Part shown: positions 26,501-34,518 of the stretch, one piece after another | Position numbering within the stretch: the first letter of the stretch is position 1 | Layout: each line of letters opens with the position of its first letter | Source: Cyanophora paradoxa | Lineage: Eukaryota; Glaucocystophyceae; Cyanophorales; Cyanophoraceae | DNA: 44,802 nt | NCBI GenBank assembly: GCA_004431415.1 | Contig: QPMI01000128.1 | Location: 1 to 44,802, forward strand | Direction of reading: 5' to 3' | Made by a program: the position numbers and the translations under genes | The notes under the pieces: model-generated | What the model saw: the letters and a program-made list of their open reading frames with translations, nothing else | What the model was told of the DNA's origin: nothing | Database searches by the model: none

Positions 26501-27607
26501 TTTCGGTTTGAAAGTGAGTTCAGGTATCTCGGTCTTGTCGTCTTTGTCGATGGTAACCATCCCGATACGGTAAGTTGACAGAACCTTTTCTACAATTTCC
26601 TCAAATGTAAAGCCCCAATCATCACCTTCTACTGGGTCACGTCCACGAATCATTTTGAATATACCGTTGTGGCTCCAATCAACCGATTTATACTTGCCTT
26701 TGGAATTGGCTTTCTGGAACGCTTGGGCGAAGTGCATAACAAGAACATCAGGAACGCAGCGACCTACTTTGAAGTTGTCACCTCGTACGAAGAGTTCCCC
26801 CAATGTCTTTGCTTGTGGGTTGGTCTCAGTTCGCAGATACTTGGAGATGATCATTGGGGCATGTTGCGAATCCCGTAGTGCTTGCTGTTGTCTCGGTACA
26901 TACGCTTGATTGTCTGTGGTAATGATTCGCTCGAATGTGACAATATCCCCGTAAATATCATTTTGAACTTTAACGAAGAATCGGAAATCACGATTGCCCA
27001 CATTCGCTTGTGCGATCGCTAACATGAACTCTTGGATATTCTCAACACCCATCAGAGCTGGGAAGGTATTGAACGTGTTTTTGATTTTGTCAAGTGACTT
27101 CAACAGATCCTCTTTCGAACACTGAATCGCGAGAGGTTGGTTAGTGCTTGTCTTCTTCATCTCGAAGTAGAACATACCGCCATCCTCAACCACATTGGAA
27201 TTAGCGGGCAGGTTCGGGATCTTATCGGGTGCGATATCCTTGTAAACTCGGACATGCAGAGTTACCATATTTCCGGGTGAGTTCTGGATATACTCGCGAA
27301 GGTTATCCATCATTTCTTGGAAGGGATCCCGACGCTTGCGCTTCTCACGCTTCTCGATATTCTTAGCCGTCCTCTCCGCCTTTGCCTCCTTCTTCTGTTG
27401 CTTACGCTCAAACCGCTGATACAGCGAACGATTGATTTCCCTAATGATATCATCCAACTTGTCCTCTCGTGGTCGCTGGTAAGTCACCACATCAAGAAAC
27501 TCTTCAAACTTCTCACGGTTGATCTTGTCGTCTACAAACGCTTGCATAGACTTCGCCACAATCTCTTGCTTCTTCTTTCTCAGCCTTAAATTCGATGCTC
27601 GCGGCAT
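23522..27607 (-). CDS. Replication protein: divergent PolB-like palm, SF1 helicase, HNH-like zinc domain
   Basis: A single 1,361-residue frame. The N-terminal 100 residues are Lys/Arg/Glu-rich and probably helical. DMCKAYPAII (586-595), LVANIGQIGKQ (721-731) and VNTDCVY (834-840) occur in the order and shape of family B polymerase motifs A, B and C, though motif C has Asn in place of the first Asp. A Pif1/RecD-like SF1 helicase follows: Walker A GVVPGVGKT (934-942), Walker B VIDE (1011-1014), GDPHQ (1043-1047), and HVIQGDTID and WFYTAITRT (about 1218-1254). The end (CLRC ... ISIDRINN ... H...NC...H..CN, 1319-1357) is a treble-clef HNH-like domain. The helicase is firm; the polymerase assignment is inference from motif order. 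It likely replicates the inner element in place of a protein-primed polymerase. Confidence 0.8.
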   Translation of the reverse strand: MPRASNLRLRKKKQEIVAKSMQAFVDDKINREKFEEFLDVVTYQRPREDKLDDIIREINRSLYQRFERKQQKKEAKAERTAKNIEKREKRKRRDPFQEMMDNLREYIQNSPGNMVTLHVRVYKDIAPDKIPNLPANSNVVEDGGMFYFEMKKTSTNQPLAIQCSKEDLLKSLDKIKNTFNTFPALMGVENIQEFMLAIAQANVGNRDFRFFVKVQNDIYGDIVTFERIITTDNQAYVPRQQQALRDSQHAPMIISKYLRTETNPQAKTLGELFVRGDNFKVGRCVPDVLVMHFAQAFQKANSKGKYKSVDWSHNGIFKMIRGRDPVEGDDWGFTFEEIVEKVLSTYRIGMVTIDKDDKTEIPELTFKPKTRNTHLTPSVAYVKIENGHLYLLNENLKSLTHSFNGSKSNSDTNLTVGSRFKIIKQRKHREFAATPEDIVKIINSEEMKSQSKISICYSGFLDDLLKEFIVDVNYQVHAGFSPMRKITHIHFTYGEKSITVTPPGSDTDVETAYAVKFKDAEYREKFERLNLKMYLSLVNNANKSTYNDQTSTAFRIGSQTALRGFFDLEKETIDEIGWSENIYEHDMCKAYPAIIAKQIEFVPVISKFDNFQKTTITSAEEIEKYNFYYVQLKSKYFKPMKNADGTKYELNIYDRYKRMLIDSRYNVIPGMVLKKYYEDLKEDITIKGVLRPYKLVPNYAGDVIKQIMESDLDPTDKKQMLVANIGQIGKQKNHKVKTTIFNKRDDAIEFQKQYGGEVKPYVFGKDPASYDPTCYVIAEEEITEPCIYYVNQVAEKFLTDGFLPFHNLMYSLMRMNLYEKCIELSKKGLNPVSVNTDCVYTTSCDPIPLVSFDRHSYDNIGEFSIKHCPNFTKKYIGNNKEFNFKRIHYGKLEREENFVQLEKSNHIIYSVVDEYNTTAICETLAAQKRWIILGVVPGVGKTYIGVQFGKRFQNPLFIVPTNKRIRDMKLQHGLANVKTIYDALHLKVDDSNMDEIVGGNASGLVEYDCIVIDEICQFTVPELAALAYIMEVLFPDKVYIATGDPHQNPPIQDMTVDQKEYYSYILRLLFKNELVLKVNKRHKTHEDRDTVEEIKKDLFENRLSVPDVIKKYRFETVDTLGKDDRAIVYTNRKAAEVNLQLHKLNYGEDVPIFAKGVEIVAKQRIVKNGVTIHNGFTYTIKAYDDKEFVIEDIATKEVITLDPPAMRYFSLPYAYTCHVIQGDTIDCKSGNVVIYEAGAPFVSAEWFYTAITRTTELSRVKIYHDGYEWAEHVVNMKKFSERIEQYKEQDKKANRPFDEKDYVNWEWCKKRYGKQYGHCLRCYGGMDFDLNVISIDRINNALPHTTKNCFLSHIRCNCAAQ

Positions 27608-27843
27608 ATTGCTTGTTTCCTATTCTATACAAATAAATTATTTCTTTAAGTGATTTTCATAGCAAGACGTCATTTTTTGACCAATTGGGAAAATCAACCG
27701 GTCAAGCAAATTATAAAAATAAGGAAAGGGTCGACCATCATTCGATGGCTCTAAAAATAACTCGAATGGGTGTGTTTATCTTTTTAAAGCGCGTTTACCG
27801 CGATTTCGTCTTTCTCAGAGCAAGCGCGCCAAGAAAAACGAGA
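27608..27843. other. AT-rich gap, probable promoter region of the replication gene
   Basis: No open frame of note. The 50 bp before the replication gene start are AT-rich (CAAATAAATTATTTCTTTAAG on the + strand). The rest holds no hairpin or repeat I can support. Confidence 0.3.
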
Positions 27844-28098
27844 TTAGAAGTAAATGGATGGGCGTCCACGATTAGAATAGGGAACACCATACAGATACTT
27901 GATGTAGCACACAGCGTTAGCGGTGTACTGGCGTTGTGAACTTTCCATGATTTTCATTGCCCGGTAACATTCATCAGAATTGTAAATCTCAGTCATTTGT
28001 TTGGAGAGTTTGGTACTATACTTCTTCAAATACTCCCGTCCTTTCTCGGTCTTGCGGTAGCGGTAAATGGCGCGTTTCTGGGCTTCGCTGATCGGCAT
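27844..28098 (-). CDS. Small basic protein with AT-hook-like core (84 aa)
   Basis: An 84-residue protein (MPISEAQKRAIYRYRKTEKG...) with a Lys/Arg-rich helical N-terminal half, several Tyr, and a C-terminus SNRGRPSIYF containing the RGRP core of an AT-hook. It may be a DNA-binding or transcription-related protein of the inner element. No family recognised. It lies alone, with AT-rich gaps on both sides (27,608-27,843 and 28,099-28,423). Confidence 0.55.
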   Translation of the reverse strand: MPISEAQKRAIYRYRKTEKGREYLKKYSTKLSKQMTEIYNSDECYRAMKIMESSQRQYTANAVCYIKYLYGVPYSNRGRPSIYF

Positions 28099-28423
28099 TC
28101 TCTCCTTGTTCCTCTTCTGATATATAGCAAGAAATCTTTAAATCCTTTTTGTTATTGGTATATACCTTTTTCAGGAACATCGTCATTTTTTGCGCATCAA
28201 TGCAAGAAGATGCCGGAAAAATAATTCGAAGGTCACCCCTTCAAGTTTCTACGAATGAACCCCGCAGAACAGGTGATTTTAAAGCGTGATCATGGATATC
28301 ACAACTTTTCTACAACGCCACTTATAAAAATAAGTAAACGTGAGCGCAAACTCTCGGAATGGATGTTTAGCGCTATTCTTTAAAGAGATTATTTTAGCGT
28401 GAGAATGATGCGTGAGCCGTCGC
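28099..28423. other. Non-coding gap with no clear feature
   Basis: AT-rich sequence between two - strand genes. I see a run AAATCTTTAAATCCTTTTTG just upstream of the 84-residue gene, which could be its promoter, and nothing else that can be supported. Confidence 0.3.
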
Positions 28424-29188
28424 TTAACGACGGTAGCCTGGACGAATGCCCAACTTAGCGAACCCCGAAACCATCGGCGCCGCATTGGAAATCGAGTTAA
28501 GTGGGTCAGATTGCGATGTAGCCACCCTCAGGATTGATTTATTAAGCACCGGCAAATCGGTTTTGTTCGATTCCTGATAATCGATAGTCTTAGCGATTAA
28601 TTCAGTCGGTGATTCCTTGACAACCTTAATGGGATCAGGTAGCACATCAAAAGTAACTTCGGGTTTCTTCTCTACCTTCTCTTTGGTTATAGGTTGCTCT
28701 TTGATCTTCTTCTCTTTTTGTGTCTCATCGGCGATTCCCTCAATGAGACTTTTAGCGTGTTGGTATGTGATCGTTTTTAGACCGCCTGTTACCGCTCTAA
28801 TAAAGTAACGGTTGCGGTGGTCTTTCTCAGAATAGGTTGAGTATAGACGTTCACCGCCATCGAGGAGTTTAAGAAGGGTCGACGATGTCGCTACCTTCTC
28901 AGTGGTCGATGATTTGAACTGACCCTTTTTAATTCCGCGCTTTGCACCGGGCATACGATTAAGCGGGACTTGATTAACAAGGGCGTTATCATCATGCACA
29001 TCTTTTGTTGATGCTTGTGTATATTGGTTTCTGTCTTTGTGAACGTCACGATCAATGTCACCATTACCATACGCTGCAACACCCTTGGATTTCTTGTACC
29101 AATTCCTTCCTTTCATTTCACCATCGCCAACGTCCGCTTCCACCGCTGGTTTGGCTAAGAAATTCTTAGGTTGAGTCTTGCGAGGCAT
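28424..29188 (-). CDS. Unknown protein in the capsid gene cluster (254 aa)
   Basis: I prefer the start MPRKTQPKNF at 29,188 over an ATG four codons upstream, because other genes here begin MPR and the earlier start crowds the penton gene. The first half is basic and polar (GRNWYKKSKG, MPGAKRGIKKGQFKS); residues about 115-155 form a compact block (LLKLLDGGERLYSTY...YFIRAVTGGLKTITY); then comes a Lys/Glu-rich linker and a C-terminus ending GIRPGYRR. There is no catalytic Cys-protease signature. By position next to penton and capsid genes it may be a virion or scaffold/core protein; inference only. Confidence 0.65.
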   Translation of the reverse strand: MPRKTQPKNFLAKPAVEADVGDGEMKGRNWYKKSKGVAAYGNGDIDRDVHKDRNQYTQASTKDVHDDNALVNQVPLNRMPGAKRGIKKGQFKSSTTEKVATSSTLLKLLDGGERLYSTYSEKDHRNRYFIRAVTGGLKTITYQHAKSLIEGIADETQKEKKIKEQPITKEKVEKKPEVTFDVLPDPIKVVKESPTELIAKTIDYQESNKTDLPVLNKSILRVATSQSDPLNSISNAAPMVSGFAKLGIRPGYRR

Positions 29189-29220
29189 TTGAAATAACAC
29201 AACAAAAATAATTTACAAAA

Positions 29221-30123
29221 TTACATATTACGGGAGAACGGCAAGTAAACGCCTTCTAACTCTTTTATGACGTTTTTCAATGCCTTCTTTGTCAGATCCT
29301 TGTCATCTTGTGTTATCAGTTCAAGAGTCATCGACCAATCAGTGGTAATATCGGTTTCTACACCATTCCAATACGTGAGACGCACTTTCAGTGTTTCAAC
29401 TTCTACTTCCCCATTCTGCTCATGCAAGATCATAGAGTTATTCGATGAATCATATTTCAGAAGACTACCTACCGTTTGGTCGATCTCAATTTTAGCAAGC
29501 GCTTTATCGTCGCTGGTGTTCTTGCTTACGTAATTGCCTTTGAAGGGGTCAACATGTAGAAGGATGTAAGAATTGAACAGAAGATCAAGTGGTATTACGC
29601 TATCGACGTAATGGTTGTAAGTGATTGAACCAATCTCAACTGGCGCATCAAGTGGAGCGGAAGCATAACCATTTTCCGAACTTGCAGGTGTAAGATCAGG
29701 GAAACCAAGGAAGTTCGCTAAGATCCTACTACCAAATCGTAGGTTAAATACTGCATCCGACATGAACCTTAGAGATATGGTAACAGGATCGTATGTCACA
29801 TGGAAATGGCGAGTGTAGGTAGTTCCAACTGCACCATATGACTGTGAGGCGAGTTTTGCATTTAGTAGATTCACCAAACTATCTGTTGTGTATGTACCTT
29901 TCGTAATAATATTACTTCTGGTCTTAATCACATTTGCAGCATCGTAAGTAGATGTAATGAGCGTTCCATTTTCGCTGAGATTGTAGATGTTGTTGAACAT
30001 TTCGAAATTGGTAACGCGACACGCTTTAACCTTCTGGATTGCATGGGGAAGTTTGTAAGTAAAGTTTGTTGGGGTTCCATCATCTCGGTCTCTGGAATCA
30101 ATATTAAGATAATGACGCGTCAT
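29221..30123 (-). CDS. Penton-like minor capsid protein
   Basis: A 300-residue protein starting MTRHYLNIDSRDRDDGTPTNFTYKLP. The LNIDSRDR...PTNFTYxLP opening, followed by a KVKACRVTNFEM strand and an IYNLSE block, is the usual N-terminal signature of the single-jelly-roll penton/minor capsid proteins of Polinton-like viruses, virophages and some giant viruses. It is divergent from the major capsid gene with a 52-bp gap, a common arrangement for the pair. It would occupy the fivefold vertices of the capsid. The C-terminal third has no recognisable motif. Confidence 0.82.
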   Translation of the reverse strand: MTRHYLNIDSRDRDDGTPTNFTYKLPHAIQKVKACRVTNFEMFNNIYNLSENGTLITSTYDAANVIKTRSNIITKGTYTTDSLVNLLNAKLASQSYGAVGTTYTRHFHVTYDPVTISLRFMSDAVFNLRFGSRILANFLGFPDLTPASSENGYASAPLDAPVEIGSITYNHYVDSVIPLDLLFNSYILLHVDPFKGNYVSKNTSDDKALAKIEIDQTVGSLLKYDSSNNSMILHEQNGEVEVETLKVRLTYWNGVETDITTDWSMTLELITQDDKDLTKKALKNVIKELEGVYLPFSRNM

Positions 30124-30175
30124 TCTGTTTAATAATGTAAATTAAAAATTTCTTTTCGTATTTTAAACATAAGAC
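30124..30175. promoter_or_regulatory. Divergent promoter region, penton/major capsid
   Basis: A 52-bp AT-rich gap with TTTAATAATGTAAATTAAAA and ATTTTAAACATAAG immediately before the capsid ATG. It must contain both late-gene start regions. The exact elements cannot be fixed from a single copy. Confidence 0.4.
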
Positions 30176-31402
30176 ATGTCGCTTGCTGGGACAACTTTAA
30201 AGGAACTCCTCGTTACTCCCGGATCGGATCAAATTTATCTATCTCCCGGTCTTCAAATCGGAACCAACCCCAAGTATAAGCCGTTCCTTGAACAAGTCCG
30301 TCCACGCGGTAATACCTTTGGGTTTAAGACGACCGCTTACTTCGATCTCCCACGCAAGCAACTCCTCAGTGGCGTTTCGCTTTATTTCAAAGTGACCACT
30401 GGTGGTGGTGTTGCTTGCACTCTTCCCAATGGCGGCGCTTCATTCATCAATGAGATCCGCTTCGTACATGGTGGGTTTAAGTACATCATCCCCGGTGATT
30501 GGATTACTGTGAATGCCCTTATTGATACTGATCATTCTACCATGGGTAGTCTGCATGCTTCTCTTGGTTTCTTCAAGGAAATCGAACGTGACAGCACCAA
30601 TGAATCAATGGAGTACATTGTAAGAATTCCCGCGCAATTCTGGGATGATGCCTATTTCCCTCTTTGCGTTCTGGCGGATATGCCCACGATTGAGGTTGAT
30701 TTCCGCGATGTTGGAATAGTCGAAGTCCCTGCTGGTGGATCGGCAATCATTGCAGACTGTTCCCTCATCTGTCAATTCGTTAATATTGCTTCTGCGGAGG
30801 CTGAGACTCTGTTAAAGACGGCAAATGAGCAAGGCGGTATTCGTATCCCTATTACTGAGGTGATCCACAAGAAGACTCGTGCGCTGAAAACTGCCGATGC
30901 TGGGGAAACCGTCGAGGTGACGCTTGCTAATGTTTCTGGTCTGGTTCACAGTGTTCTGATGACGGTACGTGAGGTAAACAAACTCAATACTTACACTCAC
31001 TCTGACTTTTGTGGTCACGTTTCGGATGTTAAAATTGATCAGTTCCAAATCTTCCACAACAACCGTTCGCTCGATATTTCCAACAAACCAATTAGCGGTT
31101 TCCTCTCCGCTATTAATCACATTCCTACTCATTATAAGGGTGTTACAGTTGGTAATGTCTCTTATGGATTTGAGGCTGGTAATGTTTACGGAATTGTTCT
31201 CAGCAAGAGCGGCAAGGATTCCCTCCACAACTCCGTCATGGGATACCAAGATTTCTTCAACTCTTCAAGTTCGTACATGGATCTGACTGTTTCCGGTTGC
31301 ACTGATGCGGCGCCGGTTCAGGTAGATATTTACGCGCTCCGTCACAATGTCATGGTTCTCAATGGCTATAACATTTCCACACTGAAAGTTTCTAACTTCT
31401 AA
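30176..31402 (+). CDS. MCP: Major capsid protein (double jelly-roll type)
   Basis: A 408-residue protein without signal peptide. Its plan fits a double-jelly-roll capsid protein of the Polinton-like/virophage lineage: an N-terminal strand region (YFDLPRKQLLSGVSLYFKV), INEIRFVHGG, then the P-x-FW...FPLC.LADMPTIEVDFRD block, which corresponds to the conserved PLPFW...LPL...EV element of NCLDV capsids, and a second barrel after residue 210. Codon use here is more GC- and C-ending than in neighbouring genes, as expected of a highly expressed structural gene. It is followed by a short hairpin and the packaging ATPase on the same strand. The assignment rests on motif order and gene context. Confidence 0.85.
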   Translation: MSLAGTTLKELLVTPGSDQIYLSPGLQIGTNPKYKPFLEQVRPRGNTFGFKTTAYFDLPRKQLLSGVSLYFKVTTGGGVACTLPNGGASFINEIRFVHGGFKYIIPGDWITVNALIDTDHSTMGSLHASLGFFKEIERDSTNESMEYIVRIPAQFWDDAYFPLCVLADMPTIEVDFRDVGIVEVPAGGSAIIADCSLICQFVNIASAEAETLLKTANEQGGIRIPITEVIHKKTRALKTADAGETVEVTLANVSGLVHSVLMTVREVNKLNTYTHSDFCGHVSDVKIDQFQIFHNNRSLDISNKPISGFLSAINHIPTHYKGVTVGNVSYGFEAGNVYGIVLSKSGKDSLHNSVMGYQDFFNSSSSYMDLTVSGCTDAAPVQVDIYALRHNVMVLNGYNISTLKVSNF

Positions 31403-31420
31403 GCGCGGTTTCGCCCGCGC
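31403..31420 (+). terminator. Hairpin directly after the capsid stop codon
   Basis: GCGCGG, a six-base loop TTTCGC, then CCGCGC, starting at the base after the TAA. It is a perfect six-pair GC stem in AT-rich surroundings. 3' hairpins after capsid genes are known to mark transcript ends in some giant viruses and virophages; that role is inferred here. Confidence 0.5.
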
Positions 31421-31538
31421 GCAACGACCGAAGGAAGTAAAGTTCTTTTCGTTCTTTAAAGTAGGAAGCCTGCGAATTGCGTATAGGTTAGCGTGTGATT
31501 TTGTTTTTTATCTTATTACTGTAACGGACACACAGTAA

Positions 31539-32261
31539 ATGGATATAGATTTAAACGATATTCCCGAATTCGACCCGGTAAAAACAGCTAAACTCCCTTC
31601 TGGTAAGACAACGTATTGTAAATATCTACTTTATGAACTGCGGGATAAGATCGATCAGATTGTTATATTTAGTTCCACTGCGTTCACTGGTCAATTCAGA
31701 GATATTACGCATCCCGATAACATCTACGAGGAATGGGATGATAATGTAGTAGTGAAACTCATTAGTATGCAAAAGAAACGAATCGAGAACAATGAGAAGC
31801 GTAATAGTTTGGTAATTATTTTAGATGACATGATTGGATCTAATTTGGATATGCATAACTCAGCTGTGTTATCTAAACTGGTAACAAGTGGAAGACATTA
31901 TGGTATAACTGTTATTTTCAATGTCCAACGTATATGCTCTATTTCTACTACAATTCGTCGTAACGTGGAATTCGTGGTATTTTTCAATATTCTTGGGAAC
32001 GAAAAAGAGTTTAACTGTGCATTCGATGAATATAACGGTGGATTGGACAAGAAGACTTATAAAGAACTACATAGACTTTGGGGTTACAATTACCAAACAG
32101 TCATAACTGGACTGCAAGGTTATGATATAAAGACCTATACAGATCGGGCGATTTTAACAGATGATGATATGAAGGCTTTTCGCAAGTTTGTGAAGCGACG
32201 AGCGATAAAAAAGAGAGTATCAATACGAATAAGTAACGAGCCGACAACGATAACGGTGTAG
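31539..32261 (+). CDS. A32-like DNA packaging ATPase
   Basis: A 240-residue FtsK/HerA-superfamily ATPase of the A32 type, which pumps DNA into the preformed capsid. The Walker A core SGKTT (21-25) follows a basic residue as in other short viral A32 proteins. Walker B is LVIILDD (91-97). GRHYGITVIFNVQ...IRRNVEFVVFF is the sensor region that usually reads RH-x-I-x3-x-TQ...R-x-N. The C-terminus is basic (FVKRRAIKKRV). Downstream of the capsid gene on the same strand, it forms the usual morphogenesis pair. Confidence 0.88.
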   Translation: MDIDLNDIPEFDPVKTAKLPSGKTTYCKYLLYELRDKIDQIVIFSSTAFTGQFRDITHPDNIYEEWDDNVVVKLISMQKKRIENNEKRNSLVIILDDMIGSNLDMHNSAVLSKLVTSGRHYGITVIFNVQRICSISTTIRRNVEFVVFFNILGNEKEFNCAFDEYNGGLDKKTYKELHRLWGYNYQTVITGLQGYDIKTYTDRAILTDDDMKAFRKFVKRRAIKKRVSIRISNEPTTITV

Positions 32262-32700
32262 ATGGAGAGCGCTTTTCACGAGCGTTCCGGCGCTTTTTTC
32301 AGATTTTAGAGGCGATGATCTGGTGAAGAGTTACGATTATTTCCGTACTTCCGGTAGTTCGTGTATATATGCACATATATATACACTTTTTTACCGGAAA
32401 TTCCGTTCGCGTCAAACGGCAATCAGGAAATTTCATCTGCATCATCAATGAGTCTTCTGCAACCTATCGACATCAACACTCATTCGCAGAGTTCCATCGA
32501 CCTCAACACTGATTCATAATTCTATCTGCATCAACAATCATGGACATCATCGAAATCATCGAAAGTCAAACCAGAGTACGAGTTTAGTATCGAATACAAC
32601 AATCACTGATGTTGCGTATCGAATACAACAATCATCACTCTTCGAAATCGTCATCGAAATCTGATTGGTCGACGTCGTCATTGAAATCTAACAGACAACT
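32262..32700. other. Non-coding region with palindrome and short direct repeats
   Basis: No gene. A near-perfect TA-rich palindrome lies at 32,361-32,386 (GTGTATATATGCACATATAT plus ATACAC), followed by a T6 tract and TTACCGGAAATTCCGTTCG. The word TATCGAATACAACAATCA occurs twice (about 32,588 and 32,617), and CATCAACA-type words recur. A second palindrome of the same kind lies beyond the LTR element at 39,745-39,771. CAACT at 32,696-32,700 is the left target duplication of the LTR element. Confidence 0.5.
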
Positions 32701-32980
32701 TGTCGCATCCGACATTATAGCGGATGCTCATTTATATGTGAGCCGCTAGGGCTCTAGATCACGTCAGCCTTCGAGCTGCTGGACCGACGGCGCCTAGGCT
32801 AGTTAGAGCGCCGCGGTCACTTGTATTCGTGTCGGGGTACGCCGTATCTGGACGGGTACACCCAGTGAGTTGGATCTTAGCGACGACAGCAGTGACACTC
32901 GCCATTCCCCGCCCTGCCGAGCTTGCACTCCGCACGGGCTTCCGCGCGCACGATTAGACACACTAATCTCGCACGCGACA
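32701..32980 (+). repeat. 5' LTR
   Basis: 280 bp, TGTCGCATCC at one end and CGCACGCGACA at the other. It contains CATTTATATG, a possible TATA element, about 30 bp in. GGCGCCACTGCCGGG follows immediately, the expected place for a primer binding site; the matching tRNA is not identified. Confidence 0.85.
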
Positions 32981-33412
32981 GGCGCCACTGCCGGGAATTT
33001 GATCGAGCTTGAGCTCTCTTTTACAACGCGCCCCGGCCTCTTCCCCCTCCGTTCCGAAATCCCGTCCGCGGGATCCGAACCGGGGATCTTGGCTCGTAGA
33101 GCAACAGCTCTACCAACTGAGCCAAGAGGGCCGTTCCGATGTGAGACTCGCGTCTCGGCGCCTGGTGCGCCACTGCCGGGAATTTGATCGAGCTTGAGCT
33201 CTCTTTTACAACGCGCCCCCGGCCTCTTCCCCCTCCGTTCCGAAATCCCGTCCGCGGGATCCGAACCGGGGATCTTGGCTCGTAGAGCAACAGCTCTACC
33301 AACTGAGCCAAGAGGGCCGTTCCGATGTGAGACTCGCGTCTCGGCGCCTGGTGCGCCACTGCCGGGAATTTGATCGAGCTTGAGCTCTCTTTTACAACGC
33401 GCCCCCGGCCTC
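32981..33412 (-). repeat. Two tandem 185-bp units with tRNA-like boxes (- strand)
   Basis: Units begin at the CCACTGCCGGG words near 32,985, 33,170 and 33,356 (the last cut short at about 33,412). On the - strand each full unit holds TGGCTCAGTTGG (A-box-like) and, 31 bases on, GGTTCGGATCC (B-box-like), at 33,070-33,132 and 33,256-33,318. The acceptor stem of a real tRNA cannot be formed. The region between the boxes folds into a strong hairpin (GTAGAGC/GCTCTAC). Confidence 0.7.
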
Positions 33413-34239
33413 TAAGGGATTTCGGAACGGAGGGGGAAGAGGCCGGGGGCGCGTTGTAAAAGAGAGCTCAAGCTCGATCAAATTCCCGGCAGTGGCGCAC
33501 CAGGCGCCGAGACGCGAGTCTCACATCGGAACGGCCCTCTTGGCTCAGTTGGTAGAGCTGTTGCTCTACGAGCCAAGATCCCCGGTTCGGATCCCGCGGA
33601 CGGGATTTCGGAACGGAGGGGAAGAGGCCGGGGGCGCGTTGTAAAAGAGAGCTCAAGCTCGATCAAATTCCCGCAGTGGCGCACCAGGCGCCGAGACGCG
33701 AGTCTCACATCGGAACGGCCCTCTTGCTCAGTTGGTAGAGCTGTTGCTCTACGAGCCAAGATCCCCGGTTCGGATCCCGCGGACGGGATTTCGGAACGGA
33801 GGGGGAAGAGGCCGGGGGCGCGTTGTAAAAGAGAGCTCAAGCTCGATCAAATTCCCGGCAGTGGCGCACCAGGCGCCGAGACGCGAGTCTCACATCGGAA
33901 CGGCCCTCTTGGCTCAGTTGGTAGAGCTGTTGCTCTACGAGCCAAGATCCCCGGTTCGGATCCCGCGGACGGGATTTCGGAACGGAGGGGGAAGAGGCCG
34001 GGGGCGCGTTGTAAAAGAGAGCTCAAGCTCGATCAAATTCCCGGCAGTGGCGCACCAGGCGCCGAGACGCGAGTCTCACATCGGAACGGCCCTCTTGGCT
34101 CAGTTGGTAGAGCTGTTGCTCTACGAGCCAAGATCCCCGGTTCGGATCCCGCGGACGGGATTTCGGAACGGAGGGGGAAGAGGCCGGGGCGCGTTGTAAA
34201 AGAGAGCTCAAGCTCGATCAAATTCCCGGCAGTGGCGCC
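33413..34239 (+). repeat. Four tandem 185-bp units with tRNA-like boxes, inverted relative to the first two
   Basis: After a switch point near 33,412 the same unit runs in the opposite direction, with CAGTGG words at 33,490, 33,674, 33,859, 34,045 and 34,230. tRNA-like cores lie at 33,533-33,595, 33,717-33,778 (one G missing), 33,902-33,964 and 34,088-34,150. Long frames here (ALLAQLVELLLYEP type) are read-through of this repeat and not genes. Confidence 0.7.
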
Positions 34240-34518
34240 TGTCGCGTGCGAGATTAGTGTGTCTAATCGTGCGCGCGGGAAGCCCGTGCGGAGTGCAAGC
34301 TCGGCAGGGCGGGGAATGGCGAGTGTCACTGCTGTCGTCGCTAAGATCCAACTCACTGGGTGTACCCGTCCAGATACGGCGTACCCGACACGAATACAAG
34401 TGACCGCGGCGCTCTAACTAGCCTAGGCGCCGTCGGTCCAGCAGCTCGAAGGCTGACGTGATCTAGAGCCTAGCGGCTCACATATAAATGAGCATCCGCT
34501 ATAATGTCGGATGCGACA
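34240..34518 (-). repeat. Inverted extra LTR copy
   Basis: The reverse complement of the LTR, with the same terminal bases. It is followed by the reverse complement of the polypurine tract (ACTCCTCCTCTCGGATCC) and, to about 34,890, by a reverse copy of the 3' interior (39,020-39,386). It looks like part of a second element copy joined head-to-head at 33,412. Confidence 0.8.

Noticed and set aside
24089-26909. Several + strand frames inside the replication gene
   Set aside because: Shadows of the 1,361-residue - strand frame without start context or motifs.
33070-34150. Six functional tRNA genes
   Set aside because: A- and B-box-like words are present, but no seven-pair acceptor stem and no proper anticodon or T stem can be formed, so I call them tRNA-like repeats only.
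33021-34199. Long frames reading ALLAQLVELLLYEP... on both strands
   Set aside because: They are translations of the 185-bp tRNA-like repeat units, identical in several frames and with no independent coding signal.
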